DNA from: Ruminococcus sp.
GTDB taxonomy: Bacteria; Bacillota; Clostridia; Oscillospirales; Ruminococcaceae
DNA length: 64,000 bases
Assembly (NCBI RefSeq): GCF_024692365.1
Contig: NZ_JAILMR010000052.1
Location: 37,142-101,141 of the forward strand
Direction of reading: 5' to 3'
Below are positions 35,739-44,838 of this stretch, piece after piece. Position 1 is the stretch's first letter; every line of letters begins with the position of its first letter. The notes beneath the pieces were generated by a model. It worked only from the letters and a program-made list of their open reading frames with translations, made no database searches and had not been told where the DNA came from. The translations under genes and the position numbers were made by a program.

Positions 35739-37427
35739 CTATTCGCTCAGTCTGCTGAGTTTTTCTTTGTAGGTTCCGTACATGGCAAGGAACTCACCGA
35801 TATGGGAATCAATGAATTCTTTATCCTTGTTATGTGCCGCTTGTTCTATCTCTTCGGCAAACTTTGAAAGTTCAGATGCACCGATTATCTTGGCTGAACG
35901 GTTCATCGAATGTATCTTGATATTCAGGTGCATTATATCGTTATTTTCATAAAGTTCGCGGATAGTCCGTATGTTGGAATCGATGGTTGCCGCGAACATT
36001 CTCAGGGCTGTGATGTATGTCTGGACACCGCCAGAATTCCTGATACCGTCTGCGGCGGAAATGCCATCAGTATTATTCAGCCAGCCGAGATCCCAGGGCA
36101 TTTCATTTGGGTCGGTATTATCCTGCCGATCGTGTGCGTCCTGACGAAACTTAGTCGGGATATGCTTTAGTATCGTCCTTTCAAGGCTCACGCCGTCAAC
36201 AGGCTTGGGAATATATCCTGTAAAGCCTATTGAAGTATAGAACATCTCTCCTGAAGCAGAATTTGATGTCAGCAGATATATTGGCAGGTCGGGATCTGTG
36301 CGTCGCATCTTTTTTATTATCTCGGCGGCATTTTCGGGGATAAGCATCTGGTCAATGAAAACCAAGCTGAATCGGGTATCCCTTATCCTTTCGATACAGT
36401 CCTCGATGCTGAAAGCCGAGGATACGAATACATCGGTATCTTTCAGCAGACCCTTGATTATCTTCACACTCATTGGGTCGTTGTCGATAACGAGAATATC
36501 CGCATCTGGTGCTATGAACTGCGGGACGTATGGTCCTCTGCCTGCCATACCATGAATATCACCCACAGGGGTCTGGTCTTTCATTACCTGTGTAAGTGTA
36601 AGAATAAACTCCGCGCCATTGCCATACTCGCTTTTGCAGACAAGTTCGCCGCCCATCAGTTCGGCAAATTTTCGGGAAATATCAAGCCCAAGACCTGTGC
36701 TGGTCTTTCGGGTGACGGAGCTTTCATCAAGGCGCTCATACACTGCGAAAATCCATTCTGTTTCCTCTGCTGTAAGTCCTTTTCCCGTATCCTTTACGGA
36801 GTAGCGTATCTTACAGACATTGTTCGCTCTTTCAAGCATAGATACCGAAAAAACAACGCCGCCGACCTCGGTATACTTCACCGCATTGGTGAGAAGATTT
36901 GTAAGTATCTGGGTTATCTTGTCGGTATCGCCGTACATCACCGTGGGGAGAAGCTCATCTATATCCGCCTTGAAAGAAATCTCCTTTTCGTTGCATCTGC
37001 TCTGAATTTTGTTTATCAGAGAACGGAGCATATCCTTGGTATCGTACTCCTGCTCTTCAAGATGCGCCTTGCCCGATTCGATATCCGACATAGCAAGAAG
37101 ATCGTTTATCAACGATACAAGTGATTCGGAGGCATCTCTTATATCAAAACAGTAGTTCATCATTGACATGAAATACTGTGTAGGGACGTTCTCAGCATTC
37201 TCCCTCATAGCCATCTCGTTCATACCGACTATGGCATTTACAGGAGTCAGCAGTTCGTGGGAGATGTTTGCAAGGAACCTTGTCTTTGCGGCATTAGCGG
37301 TTTTTACATCCTCTTTTGCCCTTGCAAGTTCCTCATTCTGCCTGCGTATAACGAAACCCATCATGACCAGCCACACCAGAAGCCCTGCTGCAACTGCGGC
37401 AATAATGATGATTATCACTGTATGCAT
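35739..37427 (-). CDS. Hybrid sensor histidine kinase: TM-HisKA-HATPase-receiver-HPt
   Basis: The 562-residue protein has one N-terminal membrane helix, a HisKA domain with phosphoacceptor His in ANISHELLTPVNA, and a HATPase domain with NLLTNAVKYT, DTGKGL and GLGLDISRKF. A receiver domain follows (LVIDNDPMS acidic pair; FIDQMLIP carries the phosphorylatable Asp). At the C-terminus IHSMNRSAKIIGA matches an HPt histidine site. No response regulator with an output domain is nearby, so it probably relays phosphate elsewhere. It lies between two HD-GYP genes with gaps of 12 and 23 bases, linking phosphorelay and cyclic di-GMP signalling. Confidence 0.9.
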   Translation of the reverse strand: MHTVIIIIIAAVAAGLLVWLVMMGFVIRRQNEELARAKEDVKTANAAKTRFLANISHELLTPVNAIVGMNEMAMRENAENVPTQYFMSMMNYCFDIRDASESLVSLINDLLAMSDIESGKAHLEEQEYDTKDMLRSLINKIQSRCNEKEISFKADIDELLPTVMYGDTDKITQILTNLLTNAVKYTEVGGVVFSVSMLERANNVCKIRYSVKDTGKGLTAEETEWIFAVYERLDESSVTRKTSTGLGLDISRKFAELMGGELVCKSEYGNGAEFILTLTQVMKDQTPVGDIHGMAGRGPYVPQFIAPDADILVIDNDPMSVKIIKGLLKDTDVFVSSAFSIEDCIERIRDTRFSLVFIDQMLIPENAAEIIKKMRRTDPDLPIYLLTSNSASGEMFYTSIGFTGYIPKPVDGVSLERTILKHIPTKFRQDAHDRQDNTDPNEMPWDLGWLNNTDGISAADGIRNSGGVQTYITALRMFAATIDSNIRTIRELYENNDIMHLNIKIHSMNRSAKIIGASELSKFAEEIEQAAHNKDKEFIDSHIGEFLAMYGTYKEKLSRLSE

Positions 37428-37439
37428 GATGAACCTCCC

Positions 37440-39578
37440 TTACGCTTGATTATACTTTCTTAGTACCTTCTTGACTTCATCAAGAGAATCCATAAACGCT
37501 TCAACACATTTGGGGTCAAACTGGGTGCCGTTGCCTTCCTTGATTATCGAAAGCGCCTTATCCAGTGGAAATGCGGGCTTATAAACACGTGGCGAAGTCA
37601 GGGCATCAAAAACATCAGCCACCGACATTATTCTTGCGGAAAGTGGTATAACTTCGCCGTGCAGTCCCTCGGGATATCCTTTGCCGTCCCAGCGTTCGTG
37701 GTGGTATGCCGCCATATTTCTGGCTTCTTTAAGGTAGCTGTCTCCTTCGACGGTTTCAATGGCGTGTTCCATGATCTTTTTGCCTGCGGTGGTATGAGTC
37801 TTCATTATCTCGTATTCCTCGGGTGTCAGCTTGCCGGGCTTATTTAGTACACCATCGGGGATATTTATCTTGCCAACGTCATGAAGAGGTGCAGAACGAA
37901 CCACATCAGACATGAACTTAGGCGTTATCTTCTCGGCATAGTAGCCCTTTTGTTTCAGACTTTCAACTATTATTTTAACATAAGCAGAGGTCTTCTGTAT
38001 ATGTGCGCCTGTATCAGAGTCGCGGTTTTCCACCATATCTGCCATGGTAATAATAAGACCGTCCTGCATCTTTACAGTAGAATCCGAAAGCCTGCGTATG
38101 CTTCGCATCTGTTCGGACTGATTGAGGGTCATAGTACACAGTGACTGATAAAGCTGTTCTATCTCGTCACCTGTGTGGATTTTAAGCTTCCTGATCTTCT
38201 TTACGTCATTGTCAAGACTTTCCTGATCGTCACCCGATCTGGATATCTTATCTATCTGCATGGTGATAGACCTCAGAGGGAAGATGATATTGTAATCCGT
38301 CATCCAGATGACAAAAGCGCATATGATTATCAGTATGCTGGTGAACACGGAAATCATCTCGGTGAGGAAGCTGTGCTTATCTTTTATAAGCATTTTTACG
38401 TCAACATCGGCGATTGCATAGCACTGGCATTCACCCGCAGAATTATACACAGGTTCAGCGGCTGTCAGTAGATGACCGTACTCGTCATTAGTGATTATAG
38501 GTTCAACCGATTCCCCTGAAAGAAGCTTGTCCAGATATGGTTCAAAACCATTATCGTAGGGCAGGATACTGCCTATCTCATCTGCGGGGATATCATCAGT
38601 CTCGATATCGAATACTACATGGAAACCATCAGGTTCCATACGGTAGACATAAAGGTATGCTATCTCAGGTGAACTGTAAAGGATATCCTCAAGCAGTTGT
38701 TCAGACTCGCGGTAATCTTCGGAATCTCCGCCCGATTCAAGGTAGCCTGCTATCTTGTCACCGTCAAGTTCCTTAGCGGCAAGCTTGGCTGTGCCCTGTG
38801 CTATGGCAGTGTGCTGATTTATCATGGATTTGTAGTAGACCCTTACGCTTATGTAGGTACCAGCAGCAGCAACGGTCGAAAGGGCTATCATCAGAACGAT
38901 CAGCATTTTTATACGCATCGAAACTGCGCGGTTCTCCGTCCTGTCCTTGTTTATAACTTCCTCGCTCCTAGTGGGTGTTTGCTGCCAGCCTGTGAACCTG
39001 AACATACTGCTGAATTTTTCGGGAATAAGCCGATAAAGCAGTAGTGCGATAATGACAGTTAGAGTCTTATCCAAAAGGTTCGTAGTGGTGTTGGATATCA
39101 GGTAAGATACAAAAGGTCCAAAAATTCCGATCTTGTTTATCTCGCCCGAAAGCGATGCGCTGTCAAGTGAAAGACCCTCCATATACCAGGGAATAACAGC
39201 ACCAAGTATTCCCGAGATAATGGTCAGCGACAATGCTAGGGCTATCAGTCCGCTGGGCTTTTTAAGCTTTTTGCGTTCAGCCAAGAAAGAAGCGGCAACA
39301 GCTATTATAACATTGATAACACCATAATACAGCGATGATGGTGTCGAGAAGCTGAGTACGAAATTTGTTATAAATCCTACCAGAACACCGGGCAGAGTTC
39401 CGCCAAGAACGGCAGCAAGCACCGTTCCGATAGTATCAAGATACAGCGGTGTCGGAAGTTTCACTTTTGAAATAAGGTAATTGAACAACAGATTTATCAT
39501 TACGCAGGCTATACACAGTATAAGCGGCGCAAGGTTATGTTTACTATTTTTGTCAGGTGCGGTGAGACATCTTAACAT
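37440..39578 (-). CDS. HD-GYP protein with ECF-S-like membrane domain and extracytoplasmic sensor region
   Basis: The 712-residue protein begins with a six-helix membrane region (about 15-190) containing LYLDTIGTVLAAVLGG and GVLVGFITN, a pattern typical of ECF transporter S components. A further helix, a roughly 150-residue periplasm-side sensor segment (Cache-like) and another helix with a HAMP-like stretch follow. The C-terminal HD-GYP has HDVGKINIP and HHERWDGKGYP, so the phosphodiesterase looks active. It is the first gene of the operon with the histidine kinase and HD-GYP protein 2. Start ATG 39578 lies 11 bases after GGAGG; GTG at 39590 overlaps it. Confidence 0.85.
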   Translation of the reverse strand: MLRCLTAPDKNSKHNLAPLILCIACVMINLLFNYLISKVKLPTPLYLDTIGTVLAAVLGGTLPGVLVGFITNFVLSFSTPSSLYYGVINVIIAVAASFLAERKKLKKPSGLIALALSLTIISGILGAVIPWYMEGLSLDSASLSGEINKIGIFGPFVSYLISNTTTNLLDKTLTVIIALLLYRLIPEKFSSMFRFTGWQQTPTRSEEVINKDRTENRAVSMRIKMLIVLMIALSTVAAAGTYISVRVYYKSMINQHTAIAQGTAKLAAKELDGDKIAGYLESGGDSEDYRESEQLLEDILYSSPEIAYLYVYRMEPDGFHVVFDIETDDIPADEIGSILPYDNGFEPYLDKLLSGESVEPIITNDEYGHLLTAAEPVYNSAGECQCYAIADVDVKMLIKDKHSFLTEMISVFTSILIIICAFVIWMTDYNIIFPLRSITMQIDKISRSGDDQESLDNDVKKIRKLKIHTGDEIEQLYQSLCTMTLNQSEQMRSIRRLSDSTVKMQDGLIITMADMVENRDSDTGAHIQKTSAYVKIIVESLKQKGYYAEKITPKFMSDVVRSAPLHDVGKINIPDGVLNKPGKLTPEEYEIMKTHTTAGKKIMEHAIETVEGDSYLKEARNMAAYHHERWDGKGYPEGLHGEVIPLSARIMSVADVFDALTSPRVYKPAFPLDKALSIIKEGNGTQFDPKCVEAFMDSLDEVKKVLRKYNQA

Positions 39579-39641
39579 CCGGTTTAGCACCTCCGTTTTC
39601 CGATCATTTTTATTCCGACTTAGTAAAAACTATATATGAAC

Positions 39642-39671
39642 ATTATAACATATTCATTCATACTTTGTCAA
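39642..39671 (-). promoter_or_regulatory. Promoter of the HD-GYP/histidine kinase operon
   Basis: On the minus strand, TTGACA and TATAAT are separated by 18 bases, about 65 bases before the first gene. Confidence 0.72.
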
Positions 39672-39741
39672 ATAAAATTTCATTTATTTAAATTATTTGC
39701 GCAAATAAATTATTAGATGTGAAAACTAATACAAACACAAC

Positions 39742-39771
39742 GCCCCGAAGAACTTTTAATTGCTTCGGGGC
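39742..39771 (-). terminator. Hairpin after the GH114-like gene
   Basis: GCCCCGAAG and CTTCGGGGC form a perfect 9-bp stem about 40 bases after the stop. The following T-run is interrupted, so termination efficiency is uncertain. Confidence 0.55.
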
Positions 39772-39812
39772 ATAACTTTAATATTGGTATCCGTACCGGA
39801 CTGTCGGAACTG

Positions 39813-40676
39813 TTATTTTTTCTGCGAGCCTTTCTTCTGGGCTGGTGCAAGAAGTTCCAGCTTATCTGAGGCATAATAGGTGTAACCTTTTTCGGAACAG
39901 TAATCATCTATACGGCTGATAAGCTTGCTATCCGTGGTGTATTCAAGAAGGTAAACATCTTTGCCGTAACTGCTTACCATTTCAACATATTCCTTGAAGT
40001 ATGTTGTTTCCGAGCTTTCATTTGATGTGAAAGTTTCATCGTCCCAGTTTATCTTGCTGAATATCGTTTCCTGATTTTCAGCGTCCATTATGCTGTCAAG
40101 TTCGGAATTTCGCTTGGCATACTCCGTAACATAAGCATCTCCGCCGTTGATGATGACATAAGTGTTCAGATCTTTGAAACCTTTCAGTATATTCGTAACG
40201 CCATCAAAGATCTCATCTGTGGGATAGTGGTAGTAAACATCTGTGTTGTCAACGAACAATCCGTCAACGCCCTTGCCTACAATATCTTCAGCAAGTTCAT
40301 CCACCACAAAACTCTGCCATTCGGGTTTTGAAACATCGACCCACTTTTCTTCTTCCCAGTTTTCGTAAACACCCAGTGTGATGCCTTCGTAATCTTTATA
40401 ATATGGACGGAAATCTTCCACCGATCCGAGGTTGATGTAGCTGTATACCGTATGCCCCGAATCTTTCAGGGCGGCTATCTCCTCTGTGGTGAAATACTGC
40501 GCGTCGATAACTACTTTTTCGTATTCCTCCATGTACTTAACATCATCGGGTGAAGCACCTAAAAACACGCCGTAGCGGTACTTTATCCCGCTGTTGCCGC
40601 AGGCAGAAGTCATTAACGTCACCGCGATACAGCATATCAAAGCACGAAGTACGGAACTTGAACAAAATCTTATCAA
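39813..40676 (-). CDS. Lipoprotein of the endo-alpha-1,4-polygalactosaminidase-like family (GH114)
   Basis: The 287-residue protein has a lipoprotein signal (charged start, hydrophobic core, lipobox LMTSAC with Cys26). The mature part is a TIM-barrel-like domain with YGVFLGASPDD, VVIDAQYF, VYSYINLGSVEDFRPYY, VDGLFVDNTDVYYHYP and YVIINGGDAYV. These match the GH114 family, whose founding members cleave galactosamine polymers; the real substrate here is unknown. The start is TTG, overlapping the stop of the small upstream gene as TTGA, with AAAGGA 9 bases before it. The C-terminus is Lys-rich. Confidence 0.8.
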   Translation of the reverse strand: MIRFCSSSVLRALICCIAVTLMTSACGNSGIKYRYGVFLGASPDDVKYMEEYEKVVIDAQYFTTEEIAALKDSGHTVYSYINLGSVEDFRPYYKDYEGITLGVYENWEEEKWVDVSKPEWQSFVVDELAEDIVGKGVDGLFVDNTDVYYHYPTDEIFDGVTNILKGFKDLNTYVIINGGDAYVTEYAKRNSELDSIMDAENQETIFSKINWDDETFTSNESSETTYFKEYVEMVSSYGKDVYLLEYTTDSKLISRIDDYCSEKGYTYYASDKLELLAPAQKKGSQKK

Positions 40677-40963
40677 TATCCCAGTTCCTTTCGTATCTCC
40701 TTAAAATGCTCAAATTCTTTGGTGAGATCGGCGATGCAGGCTTCAAGCCCCTCAGCAGAATATTCCTCCGAATACTGCGCCACAAGTTCCTCCGCTATAT
40801 CAAAGCACTTGGTACCGTACCACACATCGACTTTCAGCTCTTTCTTTTCATCTGATTTAATCGGTGTTATGCGGTAGTTGAAATTTGTATAAAGACTGCC
40901 CGTCCAGATGTTTTTTTCTTCAAAAAAATAGAAGGTGGGCAGGTCAAAATAACCGTGAAGCAT
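40673..40963 (-). CDS. Small conserved-looking protein of unknown function (96 aa)
   Basis: The protein is not recognised. It is soluble, acidic in its second half and rich in aromatic residues near the start (GYFDLPTFYFFEE), without a signal peptide or membrane segment. A good AGGAGG lies before its ATG and a promoter with 17-base spacing lies just upstream. Its stop overlaps the start of the GH114-like lipoprotein gene, so the two are translationally coupled. Confidence 0.7.
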   Translation of the reverse strand: MLHGYFDLPTFYFFEEKNIWTGSLYTNFNYRITPIKSDEKKELKVDVWYGTKCFDIAEELVAQYSEEYSAEGLEACIADLTKEFEHFKEIRKELGY

Positions 40964-41001
40964 TTATTTTCCTCCTGATACTGATTGTTTATATCCTATA
41001 G

Positions 41002-41030
41002 ATTATATCATATTTTCGGGTAAAAATCAA
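41002..41030 (-). promoter_or_regulatory. Promoter of the small gene/GH114 pair
   Basis: On the minus strand, TTGATT and TATAAT are separated by 17 bases, about 40 bases before the small gene. Confidence 0.7.
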
Positions 41031-41109
41031 CCCTGCTTAATTTAAAGCGGACTCTGGATCATTTTTTTAGCTGCATACGCGATCGATCAATAAATATTTC
41101 CGTCACCTC

Positions 41110-41138
41110 TTGACAAACAGCTATGTTTATGCTAAACT
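41110..41138 (+). promoter_or_regulatory. Promoter of the GntR/ABC operon
   Basis: TTGACA and TAAACT are separated by 17 bases, about 40 bases before the GntR gene. Confidence 0.7.
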
Positions 41139-41146
41139 GTGTATAG

Positions 41147-41158
41147 TGTATATATACA
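41147..41158. promoter_or_regulatory. Candidate operator for the GntR-family regulator
   Basis: A perfect palindrome TGTATATATACA lies right after the -10 box. Placement in the early transcribed region and the AGTGTA/TATACA composition fit autoregulation by a YtrA-type GntR repressor (inference). Confidence 0.5.
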
Positions 41159-41176
41159 ATTTCTCCGGAGGATAAT

Positions 41177-41563
41177 ATGGACATTATTTTACGCAACGAA
41201 TCTGATGAGCCGATATATCAGCAGATAGTCGAGCAGATAAAATCACAGATCATGGACGGCACCCTGACCGCAGGGGAAGCTCTGCCGTCTATGCGTACTC
41301 TCGCGGCACAGCTTCGCATCAGCGTTATAACTACAAAACGCGCTTATGAGGAGCTTGAACGTTCGGGATATATCGAGAATTACACGGGTAAGGGCTGCTT
41401 CGTCAAAAAACAGAACACCGATTTTCTGCGTGAAGAAACTATCAGACAGACCGAGGATATGCTTGCACAGGTGTGCAAAAAGGCAAGGCTGTGCGGTCTG
41501 AGTGCTGATGACCTGAAGGAGATGGTGGATATTATGTATTCGGAGGAGGATGACAATGACTGA
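41177..41563 (+). CDS. GntR family transcriptional regulator, YtrA subfamily
   Basis: The 128-residue protein has a winged helix-turn-helix at about 10-75 (PIYQQIVEQIKSQI, LPSMRTLAAQLRISVITTKRAYEEL, GYIENYTGKGCFVK) and only a short helical C-terminal tail. That is the layout of the YtrA subgroup, which usually represses its own operon encoding an ABC exporter. Its 3' end overlaps the ATPase gene. GGAGG lies before the ATG. Confidence 0.92.
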   Translation: MDIILRNESDEPIYQQIVEQIKSQIMDGTLTAGEALPSMRTLAAQLRISVITTKRAYEELERSGYIENYTGKGCFVKKQNTDFLREETIRQTEDMLAQVCKKARLCGLSADDLKEMVDIMYSEEDDND

Positions 41564-42434
41564 TTATGAAAATGCGATCGAACTAAAAAACGTTACCAAA
41601 AAATACGACGGCTTTACGCTGGACAATGTAAGCTTCACTGTGGCAAAAGGCTCTATCATGGGCTTCATAGGGCAAAACGGCGCAGGCAAGACCACTACCA
41701 TTCGTTCTCTACTGAACATAATCGGAATAAACAGCGGCGAGATACACCTTCTCGGACTTGACCACATCAAGGACGAATACGCCATAAAAGAACGTATCGC
41801 TGTGGTATTCGATGAACTTCCCTTCCATGATTCCTTTACGGGCGAAGCACTTTCAAAGATGTTTTCGGGGCTGTACGGTTCATGGGATAAGGAAGAGTTT
41901 TTCAGGTTGTGTGAGAGATTTGGGCTGCCTGTCAAGAAAAAGCTCTCTAAATTCTCAAAAGGCATGAAGATGAAAATGCAGATAGCCACCGCACTTTCCC
42001 ACAATGCCGAACTGCTCATCATGGACGAAGCGACTACGGGACTTGACCCCATAGTCAGAAATGAGATACTCGATATCTTCCGCGAGTACCTTATGGACGG
42101 CAACAAATCGATATTGATGTCCTCACATATAACCAGCGACCTTGAAAAAATAGCCGACAGCGTAGCTTTCATCGACAAGGGAAAGATACTCGTAACAGGC
42201 TACAAGGACGATATCCTCGATACACACGGAATAATCAAATGCACCAAAGAAGAATCCAAAGAAATTGACCCCACAGACTACATCAGCGCAAGGCTAAGCG
42301 ATTTCGGCGCAGAACTTATGACAGCCGACCGCAGGGGTGCCGCGAAGAAGTACTCCGGTGCGATAATAGAAAAGCCGACCCTCGAAGAAATAATGCTGTT
42401 CTACGTGAACCGCGATAAAAAGGAGTGGTCTTGA
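41556..42434 (+). CDS. ABC transporter ATP-binding protein (YtrB/CcmA type)
   Basis: The 292-residue ATPase has Walker A GQNGAGKTT, the Q-loop region, signature FSKGMKMKMQIA, Walker B LLIMDEATTGLD and the H-loop MSSHI. The degenerate FSKGMKMK signature is common in ABC-2 systems of the YtrB type. It should drive the two membrane proteins encoded next, possibly for export or envelope-stress defence. ATG 41556 was preferred because it lies about 7 bases after GGAGG, whereas ATG 41550 abuts it. Confidence 0.9.
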   Translation: MTDYENAIELKNVTKKYDGFTLDNVSFTVAKGSIMGFIGQNGAGKTTTIRSLLNIIGINSGEIHLLGLDHIKDEYAIKERIAVVFDELPFHDSFTGEALSKMFSGLYGSWDKEEFFRLCERFGLPVKKKLSKFSKGMKMKMQIATALSHNAELLIMDEATTGLDPIVRNEILDIFREYLMDGNKSILMSSHITSDLEKIADSVAFIDKGKILVTGYKDDILDTHGIIKCTKEESKEIDPTDYISARLSDFGAELMTADRRGAAKKYSGAIIEKPTLEEIMLFYVNRDKKEWS

Positions 42435-43222
42435 TGAAAAAAGGTTCATTCTCGGGACTTCTTTACCGTGAATTCTATCTGGGTAAGCACAGCTACATCA
42501 CAGGACTATTATTTTTTGCAGGTACTGCAATTCTGGGCTGGCTTTCACTTCTTAGCATGAAATACGGAAATTTCGGTCTGCTGTTCGATGAAGAACTTAG
42601 CGGCAGCATTATCAAAAATAAAGACCTCGCAGAAGCAATAAGGTTCATGATATTAGTATTCATGAAGTATTGCTCTGCATTCATGGCGTGCGCCATAGGT
42701 TTAGGAGCAGTTTCAGATGTTGCGTGCAAAGATGTAATGAACAAATGGAACAGATTTGAACACTGTACTCCTGTCACACCATTAAAATTCACGGCAGTCA
42801 AGACGATATCCATGTTCATCTCAACAGCCATCAGTTTCATACTTGTTATAGTCTATATTTTCACTATCGATATGGGACTAGGCGAAAAATTCTCCTATAC
42901 TGACATTTCATTATCTTTGTTATTTCTTGCATTCGGAACGGTGATGGGGGTACTGTCTCAGATATTTGTAATGCTTCTCAAAGACAGGGATAAGGGTATG
43001 CTGTGTGCAACATTCGCTATTATGGCACCTATATGTATTTTCAGCTACATAAACGGAAAGAACGAAAGTGATATCGTCAAAGATTTGGATATAAAAAGAA
43101 TACTGGCAGAACTGAACGAAAAGGCTCAAGTTTATTTTCCTGTATTGCTGATAACTATAGCAGTATCATTTGCAGTGCTGTTCGTTTCAATGTATCTACT
43201 TTACAAAAGGAGGGAGAAATAA
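42434..43222 (+). CDS. ABC-2 type membrane protein (first permease)
   Basis: The 262-residue protein has about six hydrophobic segments and no other domain. It starts with MKKGSFSGLLYREFYLGKHSY, a cytoplasmic lead typical of ABC-2 permeases. Its ATG overlaps the ATPase stop (TGATG) with AAGGAG upstream, so it is coupled to the ATPase. The substrate is unknown. Confidence 0.83.
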   Translation: MKKGSFSGLLYREFYLGKHSYITGLLFFAGTAILGWLSLLSMKYGNFGLLFDEELSGSIIKNKDLAEAIRFMILVFMKYCSAFMACAIGLGAVSDVACKDVMNKWNRFEHCTPVTPLKFTAVKTISMFISTAISFILVIVYIFTIDMGLGEKFSYTDISLSLLFLAFGTVMGVLSQIFVMLLKDRDKGMLCATFAIMAPICIFSYINGKNESDIVKDLDIKRILAELNEKAQVYFPVLLITIAVSFAVLFVSMYLLYKRREK

Positions 43223-43941
43223 TGTCGGGACTGCTTTACAAAAATTTGCGCATAAATTTTTCTTCTTGCCTGCTTATATTGATAGTTGCACTTGTTTGCT
43301 GTGCGATAGCCTGTGTTGCCCCAATTTTAGGCGGTCCTGAATTTATGACGGAGAATGACGGCGCGATGATGCTGGCTGTTTTGTATTATTTTGTTTTTAT
43401 GATGCCGTCACTGACCTCAAACCTGCTTTTTGAATCCGACGAAAGCAGAACGGCAAGCGCTTTTGCAATGTCTCTCCCCCAGTGCGGAAAAGGTCACATC
43501 GAATCCAAATACTGGTATATTCTAATACAGTATCTGGCTGTGCTTTTCATCACATTTATTACCGATACCATAATATACGGAATACTGGACGGTACATTCA
43601 GCGCACTGATACTGCTTATTATGATCTTCTGTTTCAGGATATTTATTTCATCCATAGAGATACCTTTTGTGATACGTTTCGGCTCGCAGAAAGGCATGGC
43701 AGTAAAAGGGCTGACCTTTGCTTTTATCTTTTTTCTGGTTATGATATACTTTATGTTCGGCGATATCTCATGGCTGATAAACAGCGATGAACCCCTCAAG
43801 GCATTTATGAAGTGGCTGCAAAGAGGAAATATCCTATTCCCCTTATCGCTGTTCCCGTTTTTCAGCATAGCGTTATTTTGGCTCTCCTGTAAGATATCTG
43901 TCAACGTATTCAGAAAGGGAGCAGAGAATTATGAACAATGA
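43222..43941 (+). CDS. ABC-2 type membrane protein (second permease)
   Basis: The 239-residue protein has six likely membrane segments and begins MSGLLYKNLRINFSSCLL, similar in style to the first permease. It shares one base with the stop of that gene and overlaps the CPBP protease gene at its end. The two permeases probably form a heterodimer with the YtrB-like ATPase. Confidence 0.82.
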   Translation: MSGLLYKNLRINFSSCLLILIVALVCCAIACVAPILGGPEFMTENDGAMMLAVLYYFVFMMPSLTSNLLFESDESRTASAFAMSLPQCGKGHIESKYWYILIQYLAVLFITFITDTIIYGILDGTFSALILLIMIFCFRIFISSIEIPFVIRFGSQKGMAVKGLTFAFIFFLVMIYFMFGDISWLINSDEPLKAFMKWLQRGNILFPLSLFPFFSIALFWLSCKISVNVFRKGAENYEQ

Positions 43942-44833
43942 AAAAACGCTGACTATCAAACGGCTGGTCATATTCCTTGTCATATCCTTCCTGCCCTTTA
44001 TCATACTTATGCCTATACTGTGGAACATCTACGGCGAGCCCATCTATACAAGCCAAAAAGAAAACGTTGCTGTTGTCGTTTATATGCTGGGTGTTTTCGG
44101 CATGATGATACCCTCTTGTGCACATCTCATCACTAGGCTTGTGACAAAAGAGGGGTTTAAGAACACCTATCTCGGCGTACATTTCAAGGGCAAAGAGGGC
44201 TATTGGGCGGCTTCGATAGTTGTAAAGCTGATCGAGGGCTGGGCAGGACTTTTCCTGCTTTGGACGGTATTCCTGAAAGACCTTTCATTCGGTGAAGCCT
44301 TTCAGCATTTTGGCATGAAAGACATCGGCGCATATCTTTTGCAGCTTGCATCTTCCATTATCATTTTCTTTCCCGCATTCGGCGAGGAATGGGGTTGGCG
44401 CGGATATATGATGCCTAAACTTCTGGAACTTATGCCTAAGCCTGCGGCGATAGTTGTTGGCGGAATAATCTGGGGACTCTGGCACGCTCCCCTCACGATA
44501 GCAGGACACAATTTCGGCACGGATTATTCAGGCTACCCATTTGTTGGGATACTGATGATGTGCCTGTTCTGCGTGATGATGAACTGCTTCCTCACCCTTG
44601 TTACCGAAAAGACTCGCTCGATATATCCTGCATCTTTTATCCACATGATAAACAACAACCTCAGCGTTGGTATACTGCTGATGAATTTCGGAAGTGAAGC
44701 TGCGATTCAGAAAACCGACGGCATAAACAACATAGAGTCATTTTTTGTATTGACAAGCGCTTCGATGGTGACAGCGATTATCAGCTTTATCCTTTTCATG
44801 AAGAAAGATAAAACTGAGACAGTATCCATTTGA
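43931..44833 (+). CDS. CPBP family intramembrane glutamic endopeptidase
   Basis: The 300-residue membrane protein carries the CPBP (CAAX/ABI) motifs: EEWGWRGYMMPKL (the EExxxR motif), WGLWHAPL and a later HMINNN. Members are membrane proteases or act in bacteriocin immunity and cell envelope functions. Its start lies inside the end of the second permease gene, and the operon ends after it at a terminator. Grouping with a GntR/ABC-2 system suggests an envelope-defence or peptide-immunity unit (inference). Confidence 0.9.
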   Translation: MNNEKTLTIKRLVIFLVISFLPFIILMPILWNIYGEPIYTSQKENVAVVVYMLGVFGMMIPSCAHLITRLVTKEGFKNTYLGVHFKGKEGYWAASIVVKLIEGWAGLFLLWTVFLKDLSFGEAFQHFGMKDIGAYLLQLASSIIIFFPAFGEEWGWRGYMMPKLLELMPKPAAIVVGGIIWGLWHAPLTIAGHNFGTDYSGYPFVGILMMCLFCVMMNCFLTLVTEKTRSIYPASFIHMINNNLSVGILLMNFGSEAAIQKTDGINNIESFFVLTSASMVTAIISFILFMKKDKTETVSI

Positions 44834-44838
44834 ACAAT

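Noticed and set aside
39579..39812. Cyclic di-GMP riboswitch before the HD-GYP operon
   Set aside because: I looked for the GEMM core sequences and did not find them. Only an ordinary promoter is visible.
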